From positions 1-55,407 of the forward strand of contig JAAYHB010000007.1 of the NCBI GenBank assembly GCA_012727435.1: 55,407 nucleotides of DNA. Reading direction: 5' to 3'. The notes beneath the pieces are model-generated. The model did no database searches. It was not told where the DNA came from and saw nothing but the letters and a program-made list of their open reading frames with translations. The DNA is from Clostridiales bacterium (GTDB lineage: Bacteria; Bacillota; Clostridia; Oscillospirales; CAG-272). Position numbers and translations under genes: made by a program. Within the stretch, counting starts at the first letter, position 1. Every line of letters begins with the position of its first letter. Positions 8,820 to 19,057 of the stretch are shown here, piece after piece.

Positions 8820-10163
8820 ATGCGATACAATTTTTATAACCGATACAGCCAAACCCAAAAGACAGACATAAATCAGCCGATTCCACCCAATATGTACATA
8901 CCTGCCATGCAAAATGCCCGGGTCAGCAGCCGGTATAACAATAATCCCGACAGGGAAGATCAGAAGCATAATAATGATATGAATATCCGCCCAGCCCAAG
9001 GTGACAGAGCCGGCAATCAGCCTCAAGACCACGGGCCCGAGCCGTTCGTCACCGAAATAGAAAGGGAGGCCGAGCAAAACAGCTACTTCAGAGCCGCCCT
9101 TTGGACCGGAGAGAAGCTGCAAATCACCCTGATGAGCCTCTTACCCGAGGAGGACATCGGGCTCGAGGTCCATCCCGAAACCGACCAGCTTTTGCAGATT
9201 GAGGAGGGCCATGGGCTTGTCCAGATAGGTGACGACAGGGAGCACTTCAGTTTGCAGCGGAGGGTCACAGACGGCGACATAATAGTGATACCCGCCGGGA
9301 AATGGCATAACCTGACCAATATCGGCCAGAGCCCGCTCAAGCTTTTTTCGGTTTATGCCCCGCCCGAGCACCCTGCCGGCACGGCATACAGGACCAAAGC
9401 CGAGGAGATGCAGGACCGCTTCAGCAACCAGATGCAGCAGCAAAATCAGGCTGGCCAGCCCCGGAACCAGACCCGGCAACCACAGAGTCAGGAACAGCCC
9501 CGGATGGAACCCCTGCCACCGCAAATGATGCCCGAGGCGCCAACGACACCGCAGGCGCCTATGACGCAGCAACCCCCGATGGCGCAGCAGACACCCATGA
9601 CACAGCAGCCTCCGATGGCACAACAGCCTCAAGTCCCGATGATGCCGCAGGAACCCGCGGCTCCGACACCCCAGGTGCCGATGACACCGCTGGAACCCAT
9701 GCCCCCCGGCGCGCCTGTGCCCCCTCAGGCGCCTATAACTCAGCTGCCGCCAACGCCGCTGCAGGTGCCTTTGATCCCGCAGGCTCCCATGACGCCCCAG
9801 ACACCGCTGACTCAGCAGGTTCCCATGACACCGCAGACGCCGCAGGAACCGGCCGCACCCCAGCCTCCGCCGGGATTTCAGCAATTACTGCTGCCGAATC
9901 AGGTAAGAACCCCGTCACCGATGACCCCGCCCGCTCAGTTCCCGCAAATTACCCCGGAGATTCCCATGACGCCCCGGCCGCCGGTAAGACAAGAGGCTCC
10001 GAGGACTCCTCAGCCGCCACAGCCCCAGCCGCAGATAACGCCGCCGCAGTTCAATCAATTCGCGCCGCAGTCACCCTCGTCAAATCAGTTCACCCAGGCT
10101 GCCCGGCAGACATTCCAGCCGATGCCCCTGCCGAACCGGTTCCGGCAGCCGCCGCGGAAGTAA
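8820..10163 (+). CDS. Cupin-domain protein with long Pro/Gln/Met/Thr repeat tail
   Basis: A 447-residue protein in three parts. Residues about 1-75 are polar and Asn/Tyr-rich. Residues about 75-190 form a cupin domain (EVHPETDQLLQIEEGHGLVQIG, then GDIIVIPAGKWHNLTNIG), with metal-binding-type His/Glu positions retained. Residues about 210-447 are low-complexity and built from degenerate 7-9 residue units such as PMTPQAP and PPMAQQ. No signal peptide. AAGGAG seven bases upstream selects the ATG at 8820. The domain order and the candidate sporulation promoter suggest a spore-surface protein, but that is inferred; the cupin could also be a sugar-phosphate-isomerase-like enzyme. Confidence 0.75.
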   Translation: MRYNFYNRYSQTQKTDINQPIPPNMYIPAMQNARVSSRYNNNPDREDQKHNNDMNIRPAQGDRAGNQPQDHGPEPFVTEIEREAEQNSYFRAALWTGEKLQITLMSLLPEEDIGLEVHPETDQLLQIEEGHGLVQIGDDREHFSLQRRVTDGDIIVIPAGKWHNLTNIGQSPLKLFSVYAPPEHPAGTAYRTKAEEMQDRFSNQMQQQNQAGQPRNQTRQPQSQEQPRMEPLPPQMMPEAPTTPQAPMTQQPPMAQQTPMTQQPPMAQQPQVPMMPQEPAAPTPQVPMTPLEPMPPGAPVPPQAPITQLPPTPLQVPLIPQAPMTPQTPLTQQVPMTPQTPQEPAAPQPPPGFQQLLLPNQVRTPSPMTPPAQFPQITPEIPMTPRPPVRQEAPRTPQPPQPQPQITPPQFNQFAPQSPSSNQFTQAARQTFQPMPLPNRFRQPPRK

Positions 10164-10198
10164 AGGTACTCCCCGTACATATACCGGTCTATGATAAA

Positions 10199-10240
10199 AC
10201 AGCCATCGGGGCGTTATTTGACGCCCCGATGGCTGTCTTT
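10199..10240. terminator. Bidirectional intrinsic terminator
   Basis: A perfect 16-bp stem (ACAGCCATCGGGGCGT at 10199-10214 with its complement at 10221-10236) with a 6-base loop, T-rich on the right and A-rich on the left. It lies between the converging cupin and DUF4397 genes and can stop both. Confidence 0.9.
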
Positions 10241-10243
10241 AAT

Positions 10244-10888
10244 TTAGTACTCGCCGTCGGTGGCAACAAGCGCGCCGAGCCGCGGCTCGCCCTCCGGCAG
10301 TCCGACGGCATAGACAGAGTAGACCACACCCGGGGAAAACCGCACGTTCGGGATTGTGAGCAGCGGCATGCCGTTGCCGTTGGCTACCCTGACAACCAGC
10401 GTGTAGCTGCCGGGGTTTAGAGGTATGTAGTTTGAGTGCTGACGGTAGCCGACCCCTCTGAAAACTCTTGTCCCGTCGGGCAGGGTGATGTCTACCTCCG
10501 GCGCACCGGGGGCAAGGTGCACGAATCTGACATATGTGCTGCGCCTGTCTACCATCGGCAGATATGCCTCGGGTATTGGCAAAAGGCCGACATCATCCAT
10601 TCTGCCGACCAATGCAAGGGTATAGCTCCGCTCGGGCGGGACGGTGAATATCGTGTCAATCAACGGGTTATCGGTCTGGCCCGCCGGATAAACCTGAATT
10701 CTGTATTCACCGGGATTTACCGGAACATATTCGGTTATTTGTTCGAATGCCAGATTTCCCATTATCATGTTTCCGTCGGCGTATATGTCGACGGGGGGAG
10801 TGTCGGGCGAGGCGTGGAGCAGCCGCACATATGAATCCGACAGGGCCGGCATCCCGCTGTAGCAGGGCCATCGGGTGGAATTGTTCAT
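10244..10888 (-). CDS. DUF4397 domain protein
   Basis: A 214-residue protein composed of two similar halves, one starting YVRLLHASPDTPPVDIYADG (about residue 20) and one YVRFVHLAPGAPEVDITLPD (about residue 118). Each continues with a Tyr-Val-Pro-(V/L)-N-P-G turn (YVPVNPG, YIPLNPG), typical of the beta-rich DUF4397 fold. No signal peptide or membrane helix is visible, so it is either cytoplasmic or assembled onto a surface such as the spore. AAGGAGACAAGAC precedes the ATG. The function is unknown. Confidence 0.8.
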   Translation of the reverse strand: MNNSTRWPCYSGMPALSDSYVRLLHASPDTPPVDIYADGNMIMGNLAFEQITEYVPVNPGEYRIQVYPAGQTDNPLIDTIFTVPPERSYTLALVGRMDDVGLLPIPEAYLPMVDRRSTYVRFVHLAPGAPEVDITLPDGTRVFRGVGYRQHSNYIPLNPGSYTLVVRVANGNGMPLLTIPNVRFSPGVVYSVYAVGLPEGEPRLGALVATDGEY

Positions 10889-11000
10889 GTCTTGTCTCCT
10901 TAATCGAGTGAATCAATACCATTATATGTCGGTTTTCATATTTTGCTGTTATCGGTGTGTAAACAGAGTGTGGCGGCGGCTGCCGGTGCCCAAAACAACA

Positions 11001-11025
11001 CGTGGGCGATCCCGGATCGCCCGCG
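11001..11025. repeat. Short GC-rich palindromic repeat, copy 1
   Basis: CGTGGGCGATC and GATCGCCCGCG are separated by CCG. A related element stands at 44165-44187. The stretch 10889-11193 between genes otherwise holds only this element, the gene start region of the DUF4397 gene and the composite repeat that follows. Confidence 0.6.
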
Positions 11026-11060
11026 TGTCTATATAAAGGAGACCTCATTTGCGATTTTGA

Positions 11061-11187
11061 TTGAAAACTTTGGGGATTCTTAAGACCCTTTTTCCAAAAA
11101 GTGTCTTAAGCGGGATGCGGAGCGGAGCCCCGCAAGGAAAGCGGGGGAGGCGCCCCAAAGCGGGGTAGTGCGTGGGGCGAGCCTCCG
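11061..11187 (+). repeat. Composite dispersed repeat, copy 1
   Basis: Contains GGGGATTCTTAAGACCCTTTTT, its imperfect complement GTGTCTTAAGCGGG, and a GGAGCGGAGCCCCGC palindrome, followed by a further GC-rich tail. The same modules recur at 22534, 32942, 37727, 44238 and 53467. No coding potential is evident. Confidence 0.75.
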
Positions 11188-11193
11188 AAAGAA

Positions 11194-11592
11194 TCAGGTA
11201 TCCTTCGGTCTGAGGTCAAAACGATAAATGCTCTGGGCTTCTATATCCACCTCGGGTATGATTATCGGAGGGATGCCGGCAGCGGCGGTTACCGTTGAGA
11301 TATAGGCACGCGCATACGGAAACAGGGTTTTGTGGGCTTCTATGTGTATATCCTCCTTTGCGGTTCCGGGCGTGAAGGTGAATACCCCGCGCAAAAGGAG
11401 GTTGACGAAAAAGTTTTCGGGATTGCTCCGGTCGGCGACATTGATTTTCATCTCGCCCATGCAGGTATTGTTTGCCGCATATTTGACGTTGAACTGATAT
11501 TTATTTTCAAGCTGTATCTGGCTGCCGGGCGGGAGCTTGTTGGCAAAAGAAAACTCGACTACATTATATCCCTTAAAGGAAGTTGCTGGCAT
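11194..11592 (-). CDS. SecB-like preprotein chaperone family protein
   Basis: A 132-residue protein with the SecB order of motifs: an early beta strand (YNVVEFSFANKLP), NPENFFVNLLLRGVFTF (about residues 58-74), then KTLFPYARAYISTVTAAAGIPPIIIPEVD (about 88-116), the region that matches the SecB LFPYARE...PP..L.P signature. SecB keeps secretory proteins unfolded, but it is uncommon in Firmicutes and SecB-like proteins there may serve other clients. GAGG precedes the ATG by 5 bases; a GTG two codons earlier has no binding site. It stands alone, divergent from a nucleotidyltransferase gene. Confidence 0.65.
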   Translation of the reverse strand: MPATSFKGYNVVEFSFANKLPPGSQIQLENKYQFNVKYAANNTCMGEMKINVADRSNPENFFVNLLLRGVFTFTPGTAKEDIHIEAHKTLFPYARAYISTVTAAAGIPPIIIPEVDIEAQSIYRFDLRPKDT

Positions 11593-11658
11593 ATCCACCT
11601 CGATTTATCCGCCTTTCGGCTGTATTGCCGGAGAACCGGCCTTCTTTCTGTTTATTTC

Positions 11659-11687
11659 ATTTTATCACATAATCCGGCACATATCAA
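11659..11687 (-). promoter_or_regulatory. Sigma-A promoter for the SecB-like gene
   Basis: On the minus strand TTGATA, a 17-base spacer and TAAAAT. It lies back to back with the plus-strand promoter at 11698. Confidence 0.65.
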
Positions 11688-11697
11688 GCCCGCGGCA

Positions 11698-11726
11698 TTG
11701 ATTTTTCCTGGATTTTATTGTATAAT
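11698..11726 (+). promoter_or_regulatory. Sigma-A promoter for the nucleotidyltransferase gene
   Basis: TTGATT, a 17-base spacer and a perfect TATAAT at 11721-11726, about 50 bases upstream of the GTG start. Confidence 0.75.
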
Positions 11727-11776
11727 CGTACATAAACTGATAGCACGCCATAATATTCGCCCGGAGGCGGCCGGAT

Positions 11777-12949
11777 GTGAATATATTTGACGCTTCAAAT
11801 GACGGGTTTTTCAAATATTATCTCACCCTGTTAAAATCGGCGCTCGACGGCACTCGCCCGTCCCGGCCGCCGGTTGGCTTTTCGTTTGCCCGGCTGTATG
11901 ACTTCTCGGCCCGGAACCACACCGCCCATATGCTGTACGAACCGCTAAAGAAACTTGAGCCGGGTCCGTATCATGAAACCATGCAACTTTTCTTGCAGCA
12001 GTATGCACTAGCCCTCTTGCGCGACGCCGCGCAGCGGCAGGCATTCGCTGAGATTGCCGGCCTGCTTACACGATATGGCGTCAGCCTTTTGCCGGTCAAG
12101 GGGACAGAGCTGAAAGCGCTCTACCCGAGCCCGGCCATGCGACGCATGGCCGATATTGACATCGTGTACGACCCGCACGGAAATAATGAAAGGGTAAGGG
12201 GCCTGATGGAGTCGCTGGGATACGACTGCAAAAGCTGGGGGGGAGGGAAGCACGACATCTTTTGGCGGCAGCCTTCACTTAACATCGAGCTTCACCGCCG
12301 GGCGGACTACCCCGAATACTTTGACCACCGGCTGCTGCCCGACAGCAAAACACCCGGCCTGTATCACCTTGCCCCCGCGGATTTTTATGTGATGTTGTTG
12401 AGGCACAACGCAAAGCACCTGCGCTCGGGCGGGCTCGGCGTGCGCGCCGTGTGTGACATATACGTGCTGAAAAAACACTTCGGGGAGGAGTTGCAGGGTG
12501 ATTATGCCGCCGGCCTGCTTGAAAAATACGGACTTTCTGACTTTGCCGGGGCGCTTGACCGTATCTGCGGGAACTGGTTCGGGAATCATTCTCCGGTAAT
12601 TGACGAAGCCGGCCGTTCTCTGCTTTTGGGGCAGACCTATGGCAGCCACACCGACATCGAAGCGGCCATGCTTGCCGGAAGGAATAAAGGTTCCAAAGTT
12701 AAATATGTTGCGTCAAGGCTTTTCCCGGGTATTGTCGCAATGAAAAGCAGATACCCCGTCCTTTCGCGCAAGCCTTGGCTGCTGCCGGCCTTTTGGGTGA
12801 TAAGAGGAGGCTCGGTGCTGCTTGACAAAAGCGGCCGCCGCAGAATTGCGGCGGCTCAAAAGGTGCTGACACACCATAATGAGGCTGTCAGGCAGTATGA
12901 GTATATAATGAAAACATTCGGACTTGAAGATTACACCGGTGGCAGATGA
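11777..12949 (+). CDS. Nucleotidyltransferase-fold family protein (NTP_transf_5 type)
   Basis: A 390-residue protein. The core motif LLPVKGTELKALYPSPAMRRMADIDIVYD (about residues 98-126) matches the uncharacterised nucleotidyltransferase family, in which the Asp-x-Asp pair (DID) is the likely metal ligand. It is followed by INIELH-like INLELHRR text (SLNIELHRRADYP) and a conserved FYVMLLRHNAKHL helix. GTG start with GGAGG nine bases upstream. Members often sit in polysaccharide or peptide-modification loci, but none is here; the substrate is unknown. Its own sigma-A promoter suggests vegetative expression. Confidence 0.75.
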   Translation: MNIFDASNDGFFKYYLTLLKSALDGTRPSRPPVGFSFARLYDFSARNHTAHMLYEPLKKLEPGPYHETMQLFLQQYALALLRDAAQRQAFAEIAGLLTRYGVSLLPVKGTELKALYPSPAMRRMADIDIVYDPHGNNERVRGLMESLGYDCKSWGGGKHDIFWRQPSLNIELHRRADYPEYFDHRLLPDSKTPGLYHLAPADFYVMLLRHNAKHLRSGGLGVRAVCDIYVLKKHFGEELQGDYAAGLLEKYGLSDFAGALDRICGNWFGNHSPVIDEAGRSLLLGQTYGSHTDIEAAMLAGRNKGSKVKYVASRLFPGIVAMKSRYPVLSRKPWLLPAFWVIRGGSVLLDKSGRRRIAAAQKVLTHHNEAVRQYEYIMKTFGLEDYTGGR

Positions 12950-12982
12950 TGCGCATACACACCATATATGCGCTGACGCCGG

Positions 12983-13002
12983 GGCCGAAAGGCCGGTTTT
13001 TT
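12983..13002 (+). terminator. Weak terminator after the nucleotidyltransferase gene
   Basis: GGCC-GAAA-GGCC tetraloop hairpin followed by GGTTTTTTATTT. The stem is short, so strength is uncertain. It reaches the 3' end of the converging DUF1846 gene. Confidence 0.4.
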
Positions 13003-14485
13003 ATTTGTGATAGAGCTTTTTTGTCTCGTATTTAGGCTCGCACGTGAGGTTTACACCAAGCTTGTGGAAGACGCTCTCATCGACCTTTGAGAGGATAACC
13101 GTCGAGTGCGCTTCGCTGCCCTTGAGCTTTGAGAGCTGGGCGATGGCGCGCGCGGCATTCCGGTCGGTCACCGCGCAAATCGAGAGGGCGATAAGCACCT
13201 CGTCGGTATGCAGGCGCGGGTTGCTGTTGCCCATATGCTCAACCTTCAGTTTCTGTATAGGCTCTATGACCGCCGGCGAGATAAGTTCGATGCTGTCGTC
13301 AATTCCCCCGAGGGCTTTCAGAGCATTAAGCAGTGCGGCCGAGGAGGCTCCGAGCAGCGGGGAGGTCTTGCCGGTTACAATCCTGCCGTCGGGCAGCTCT
13401 ATAGCCACCGCGGGTCCGCCTGTCCGCTCGGCGACCTCAAGCACCGCCCTGACGGTTTTGCGTATATCCTGCGTGATTCCTATGGATTTCATCAACATTT
13501 CAAGCTTGTAAACCTCGAATGGTTCGGCAATACCCTGCCGTTGGGCGCAGCGCGAGCTGTAGAACCTGCGGACAATTTCCTGCTTGGCCGCCTCGCGGCA
13601 GACCTCGTCGTCTACAATCGCGTATCCCGCCATGTTGACCCCCATGTCTGTCGGGCTGCGGTAGGGACAATAATCGAATATCTTTTTGAAGATTGCCTCG
13701 AGCACCGGGAATATCTCGATGTCGCGGTTGTAATTGATTGTTGTCACGCCGTAGGCTTCATAGTGATAGGGGTCTATTATATTCAGGTCATTAAGGTCGG
13801 CGGTTGCGGCTTCGTAGGCAAGGTTAATCGGGTGCTTGAGCGGCAGGTTCCATATCGGGAAGGTCTCAAACTTGGCATATCCGGCCTTGATGCCGCGCTT
13901 ATGCTCGTGATATAGCTGCGAAAGGCAGGTCGCCATCTTTCCGCTCCCCGGCCCCGGCGCCGTGACGACAACCAGCGAGCGCCGGGTCTCTATATAATCG
14001 TTCTTTCCGTAGCCCTCGTCGCTGACAATCAGTGGGATATTGTAGGGATAGTCTGGTATCGGATAATGCCGGTAAACCTTCATGCCCAGCGTCTTGAGCT
14101 TTTTTTCAAAGACCTCGGCCAGATGCTGCGAGCGATACTGTGTTAGCACCACGCTCCCCACATAAAGCCCGATTTCACGAAAGGCGTCTATCAACCGCAA
14201 TACGTCAAGATCATATGTAATGCCGGTATCCCCGCGGCGTTTGTTCTTTTCTATCGCGTCGGCGTTTATTGCGATAACAATCTCGGCCTGATCCTTCAGT
14301 TTAAGCAGCATCTTCACCTTGCTGTCGGGCATAAAGCCGGGAAGCACGCGGGCAGCGTGGTAATCGTCGAAAAGCTTGCCCCCGAATTCAAGATAAAGCT
14401 TGCCCCCGAAGAGTTCTATCCTGTCACGTATCTTCTGGGATTGCAGCCTGATGTATTTTTCGTTGTCAAAACCGATAGCGGACAT
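13001..14485 (-). CDS. DUF1846 family protein
   Basis: A 494-residue full-length member of DUF1846, recognised by the start IGFDNEKYIRLQSQKIRDRI, the segment LYLEFGGKLFDDYHAARVLPGF, and VVTAPGPGSGKMATCLSQLYHE (about residue 165), a Gly-rich loop resembling a nucleotide-binding turn. Structures of the family exist, but a firm function is not known to me. The ATG at 14485 is preferred over one 24 bases upstream because AGAGAGG lies nine bases before it. Its short leader contains a strong terminator-like hairpin. Confidence 0.85.
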   Translation of the reverse strand: MSAIGFDNEKYIRLQSQKIRDRIELFGGKLYLEFGGKLFDDYHAARVLPGFMPDSKVKMLLKLKDQAEIVIAINADAIEKNKRRGDTGITYDLDVLRLIDAFREIGLYVGSVVLTQYRSQHLAEVFEKKLKTLGMKVYRHYPIPDYPYNIPLIVSDEGYGKNDYIETRRSLVVVTAPGPGSGKMATCLSQLYHEHKRGIKAGYAKFETFPIWNLPLKHPINLAYEAATADLNDLNIIDPYHYEAYGVTTINYNRDIEIFPVLEAIFKKIFDYCPYRSPTDMGVNMAGYAIVDDEVCREAAKQEIVRRFYSSRCAQRQGIAEPFEVYKLEMLMKSIGITQDIRKTVRAVLEVAERTGGPAVAIELPDGRIVTGKTSPLLGASSAALLNALKALGGIDDSIELISPAVIEPIQKLKVEHMGNSNPRLHTDEVLIALSICAVTDRNAARAIAQLSKLKGSEAHSTVILSKVDESVFHKLGVNLTCEPKYETKKLYHK

Positions 14486-14516
14486 ATAAAAACCTCTCTG
14501 GCAAAACACATGATTA

Positions 14517-14546
14517 AAAGCGGGCGCCCGCCCGGGCGCCCGCTTT
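14517..14546 (-). terminator. Strong hairpin: leader attenuator of DUF1846 or terminator of the upstream gene
   Basis: A 13-bp perfect stem (AAAGCGGGCGCCC/GGGCGCCCGCTTT) with a 4-base loop, followed on the minus strand by TTTTAATC. It lies between the metallophosphoesterase gene and the DUF1846 gene, and immediately downstream of a sigma-A promoter for DUF1846. Confidence 0.7.
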
Positions 14547-14559
14547 GCGAGCCCTATTT

Positions 14560-14588
14560 AGTATATCACCAATAGGCTTTATTTTCAA
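14560..14588 (-). promoter_or_regulatory. Sigma-A promoter for the DUF1846 gene
   Basis: On the minus strand TTGAAA, a 17-base spacer and TATACT. Transcription would begin near 14553, just before the GC-rich hairpin. Confidence 0.7.
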
Positions 14589-14673
14589 CAATAATTGATA
14601 AAATTCCCCTGATTATTTTACGCCTGTGTGCCCGACTACCTGCCTGTCAAATGTCCGGTTTCCCCGGCCGGGT

Positions 14674-15438
14674 TTATTCAATATCAATAATCAGCACTTC
14701 AGGCGGATTGTTTATGCGTGGGATTGCTCTTAAATTTCCGATACCGCGGCTCACAATAAGCCTCTCGCCCGACAGCTCGTGCACCCCTGCGGTATACTTC
14801 GGGAAAAGCCCCTGCCCGGGCGCCAAGACCCCCCGCCCGAAAAAGCGCCACTGGCCGCCGTGCGCATGTCCGGCAATTGTCAGGTCAATGCCGTGCCCGA
14901 CTACATACTTTTCCCAGTACTCGGGGTGATGGCAGAGCAGGATTTTCGGTCCTTTAAGTTTTCCGAACTTTTCAATCCATGCGGTATCCGGCGGGTTCCC
15001 GGTATTCAGCAGCCCGTGCGCCCCGCCGCTCGACAGCCCGCCTAAAATCACCCCGCCGCAGAGGGTCGTGTAACTGTTGTCGAGCAGCACGGCACCGGTG
15101 TCGGCTATCCGCCTCTGGTTCTCCCTTGATACGCGCACCTCATGATTGCCGACCGAGCAGAAGACCGGCGCAATTTTAGCGGCGGCACAAAGAAATGCAA
15201 ATCCGGCGGCATTTCGGTTCGACTCGGCGATATAGCGCCCGGTGAGATCCCCTTCCGGTCGGCTCTCGCCGGCAAGCGAGCCGAACATGTCGCCGGGATT
15301 GACAATGATATCGGGCCTGCTTTCTTTGATTATTTCGATTATTTCGTCCCACTTTGAGTTGTGCAGGTCTGCGACAACGGCTATCCTCATTCTGATGCCG
15401 CAAAGGCTGATTTTATACAGGGTTTTTTGAATCCTCAT
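14674..15438 (-). CDS. Metallophosphoesterase (YkuE/YaeI-like)
   Basis: A 254-residue calcineurin-type phosphoesterase. The metal-ligand motifs are all present: VVADLHN, NPGDMFG, GNHEVR, CHHPEYW and GHAHGGQW. The closing motif resembles the YkuE/YaeI group, which acts on membrane lipids such as lipid A precursors or related pyrophosphates, but here no membrane anchor precedes the domain. It starts 20 bases after the CofE-like gene, so the two are probably co-transcribed. The start is uncertain: an internal ATG 48 bases in (MRIAVVADLHN) is equally possible; neither has a good ribosome site. Confidence 0.85.
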   Translation of the reverse strand: MRIQKTLYKISLCGIRMRIAVVADLHNSKWDEIIEIIKESRPDIIVNPGDMFGSLAGESRPEGDLTGRYIAESNRNAAGFAFLCAAAKIAPVFCSVGNHEVRVSRENQRRIADTGAVLLDNSYTTLCGGVILGGLSSGGAHGLLNTGNPPDTAWIEKFGKLKGPKILLCHHPEYWEKYVVGHGIDLTIAGHAHGGQWRFFGRGVLAPGQGLFPKYTAGVHELSGERLIVSRGIGNLRAIPRINNPPEVLIIDIE

Positions 15439-15458
15439 GCGGCAGTTCCGTCACTTTT

Positions 15459-16655
15459 TCAGTCTTCTGTGGTATAGTTGTCAAAATACCCCTGAATCCA
15501 GACAATAGGTGTACCCTTGTCCCCGCTGCCTGAGGTGAGGTCGGAGAGCGATCCGACAAGGTCGGTTATGTTCCGGGGCGTCGTTCCCTGAGAGGCCATC
15601 CTTCCGATAAGATTGCTGTCCTTATGCTTTATGTATTCGGATATCGCCGCCTTTAGCTCCTCACCTTTGAGCGATGCAAATTCGTTGTCTGCGATATACT
15701 TCAGCTTGATCTCGTTCGGCTGCCCGACAAGCCCCTTTGTGTACGCCGGAGAGACAACCGGGTCGGCAAGCTCCCAGATTTTACATGCCGGGTCTTTGAA
15801 TGCCCCGTCGCCGTATATCATTACCTCGACAAGCCTGCCGGTTGCCGCCAGTATGCGTGCCTGAATGTCCTCGACCACTGCCTGCCCGTCGCGCGGGAAA
15901 AGCTTAACCGTTTCCTCGGTGGCTTTGTTTGAGCCGAGCAGCCCGTACTGTGGGTTATACCCGCTACCGTCGTAGGGTTCGCGGAGAATTTCATCAAGTC
16001 CGAAGACCGTCTCGGCTCCCGCGCCCCGCAACAAACGCTTTGTGCGCCCGCGGGTATGTATGTCGGCGGCGAGAACATGCTTTGTGTAATCGAGAATCAC
16101 CCGGCAGTCATTTGCAAGAATAATTTCAGCCTCGCAGTCTTCTGCCTCAATCAGTCCGCGGTAAAAATCAATATAGTCCACACCGGTAAATGTATGCTTT
16201 TTATGGCCGAAGAGTTCGCGAAACCTTTTCTCGGTCAGAACGTCGCGCCACGGGTCAATTCCCGCATTGTCAAGCGAATCAATATCGATAAGCTGGTTAC
16301 CCACCTCGTCGGCCGGGTAGCTGAGCATCAGCACAATCCTGCGCCCAGCTCTTGCTATACCCTTAAGGCAGACCGAAAAGCGGTTGCGGCTGAGTATCGG
16401 AAATACGACCCCGATCTCCCTCCCGGGGAATTTTGAGGCGATGTCACCGGCTATCTGGTCTACCGTCGCATAATTGCCCTGTGCGCGGGCCACCACAGCC
16501 TCGGTGACCGCAATGATGTCGCGGTCCCGGATCTGAAGGTTCTCGCTTTTGGCTGCCGCCAGAACACTGTCTGCCACAATAGCGGCAATGTCGTCGCCGG
16601 TGCGTATTATGGGAGCGCGGATTCCGCGCGATACCGTGCCGATGAGTCTTCCCAT
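15459..16655 (-). CDS. Coenzyme F420-0:L-glutamate ligase-like protein (CofE family)
   Basis: A 398-residue protein matching the F420 ligase family in its Firmicutes long form: [16 protein letters not shown] near residue 16, [19 protein letters not shown] near 44, and a C-terminal half containing [28 protein letters not shown]. CofE adds glutamate to coenzyme F420-0. No other F420 gene is in the window and these anaerobes are not known as F420 makers, so it may act on another glutamylated substrate. AGAGGA precedes the ATG; a sigma-A promoter lies upstream. Confidence 0.75.
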   Translation of the reverse strand: MGRLIGTVSRGIRAPIIRTGDDIAAIVADSVLAAAKSENLQIRDRDIIAVTEAVVARAQGNYATVDQIAGDIASKFPGREIGVVFPILSRNRFSVCLKGIARAGRRIVLMLSYPADEVGNQLIDIDSLDNAGIDPWRDVLTEKRFRELFGHKKHTFTGVDYIDFYRGLIEAEDCEAEIILANDCRVILDYTKHVLAADIHTRGRTKRLLRGAGAETVFGLDEILREPYDGSGYNPQYGLLGSNKATEETVKLFPRDGQAVVEDIQARILAATGRLVEVMIYGDGAFKDPACKIWELADPVVSPAYTKGLVGQPNEIKLKYIADNEFASLKGEELKAAISEYIKHKDSNLIGRMASQGTTPRNITDLVGSLSDLTSGSGDKGTPIVWIQGYFDNYTTED

Positions 16656-16754
16656 TTTTTGTGATTCCTCTTTTTTGCAAATTAAGCGGCATGAGATTAC
16701 AGCGGCCTGCTTTCAGCCGCCCTGCAATATGCCGCCGGCTCAAGCCCGAAGAAC

Positions 16755-16783
16755 ATTTTATCATACCGAACCCGCCCAGTCAA
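16755..16783 (-). promoter_or_regulatory. Sigma-A promoter for the CofE-like / metallophosphoesterase pair
   Basis: On the minus strand TTGACT, a 17-base spacer and TAAAAT, about 100 bases upstream of the CofE-like start. Confidence 0.65.
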
Positions 16784-16822
16784 TAGAAGCGCCCGAAAAA
16801 GCCGCACTTGACGGTCAGCATT

Positions 16823-16856
16823 AAAATGCAAGCTCCCGGGCGGAAGCTTGCATTTT
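16823..16856 (-). terminator. Intrinsic terminator of ligA
   Basis: A 12-bp stem (AAAATGCAAGCT with AGCTTGCATTTT) and a GC-rich 10-base loop, about 50 bases after the ligA stop, with T's on the minus strand. Confidence 0.8.
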
Positions 16857-16904
16857 GGCGTCATGATACAGCCGAAAGACTGTTTTAACGCAGCCGGCCG
16901 GCTA

Positions 16905-18932
<2,028 letters not shown>

Positions 18933-18934
18933 TT

Positions 18935-18963
18935 ATTATACCACCGAATGGCTGTCCGGTCAA
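18935..18963 (-). promoter_or_regulatory. Sigma-A promoter for ligA
   Basis: On the minus strand TTGACC, a 17-base spacer and a perfect TATAAT, about 30 bases upstream of the start codon. Confidence 0.75.
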
Positions 18964-19057
18964 TCATTTCATTCGGGGCAATCTGTGTATTGTGTGGCAA
19001 AACCTGAACAAATCTTACAAAAAATGTGATGCCAAATTAAAATATTATGTATGACAC

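Noticed and set aside
9420-10163. Repeats in the cupin tail as a CRISPR array or DNA-level satellite
   Set aside because: The units vary in length and base sequence and stay in frame, so they are protein repeats; no spacers are seen.
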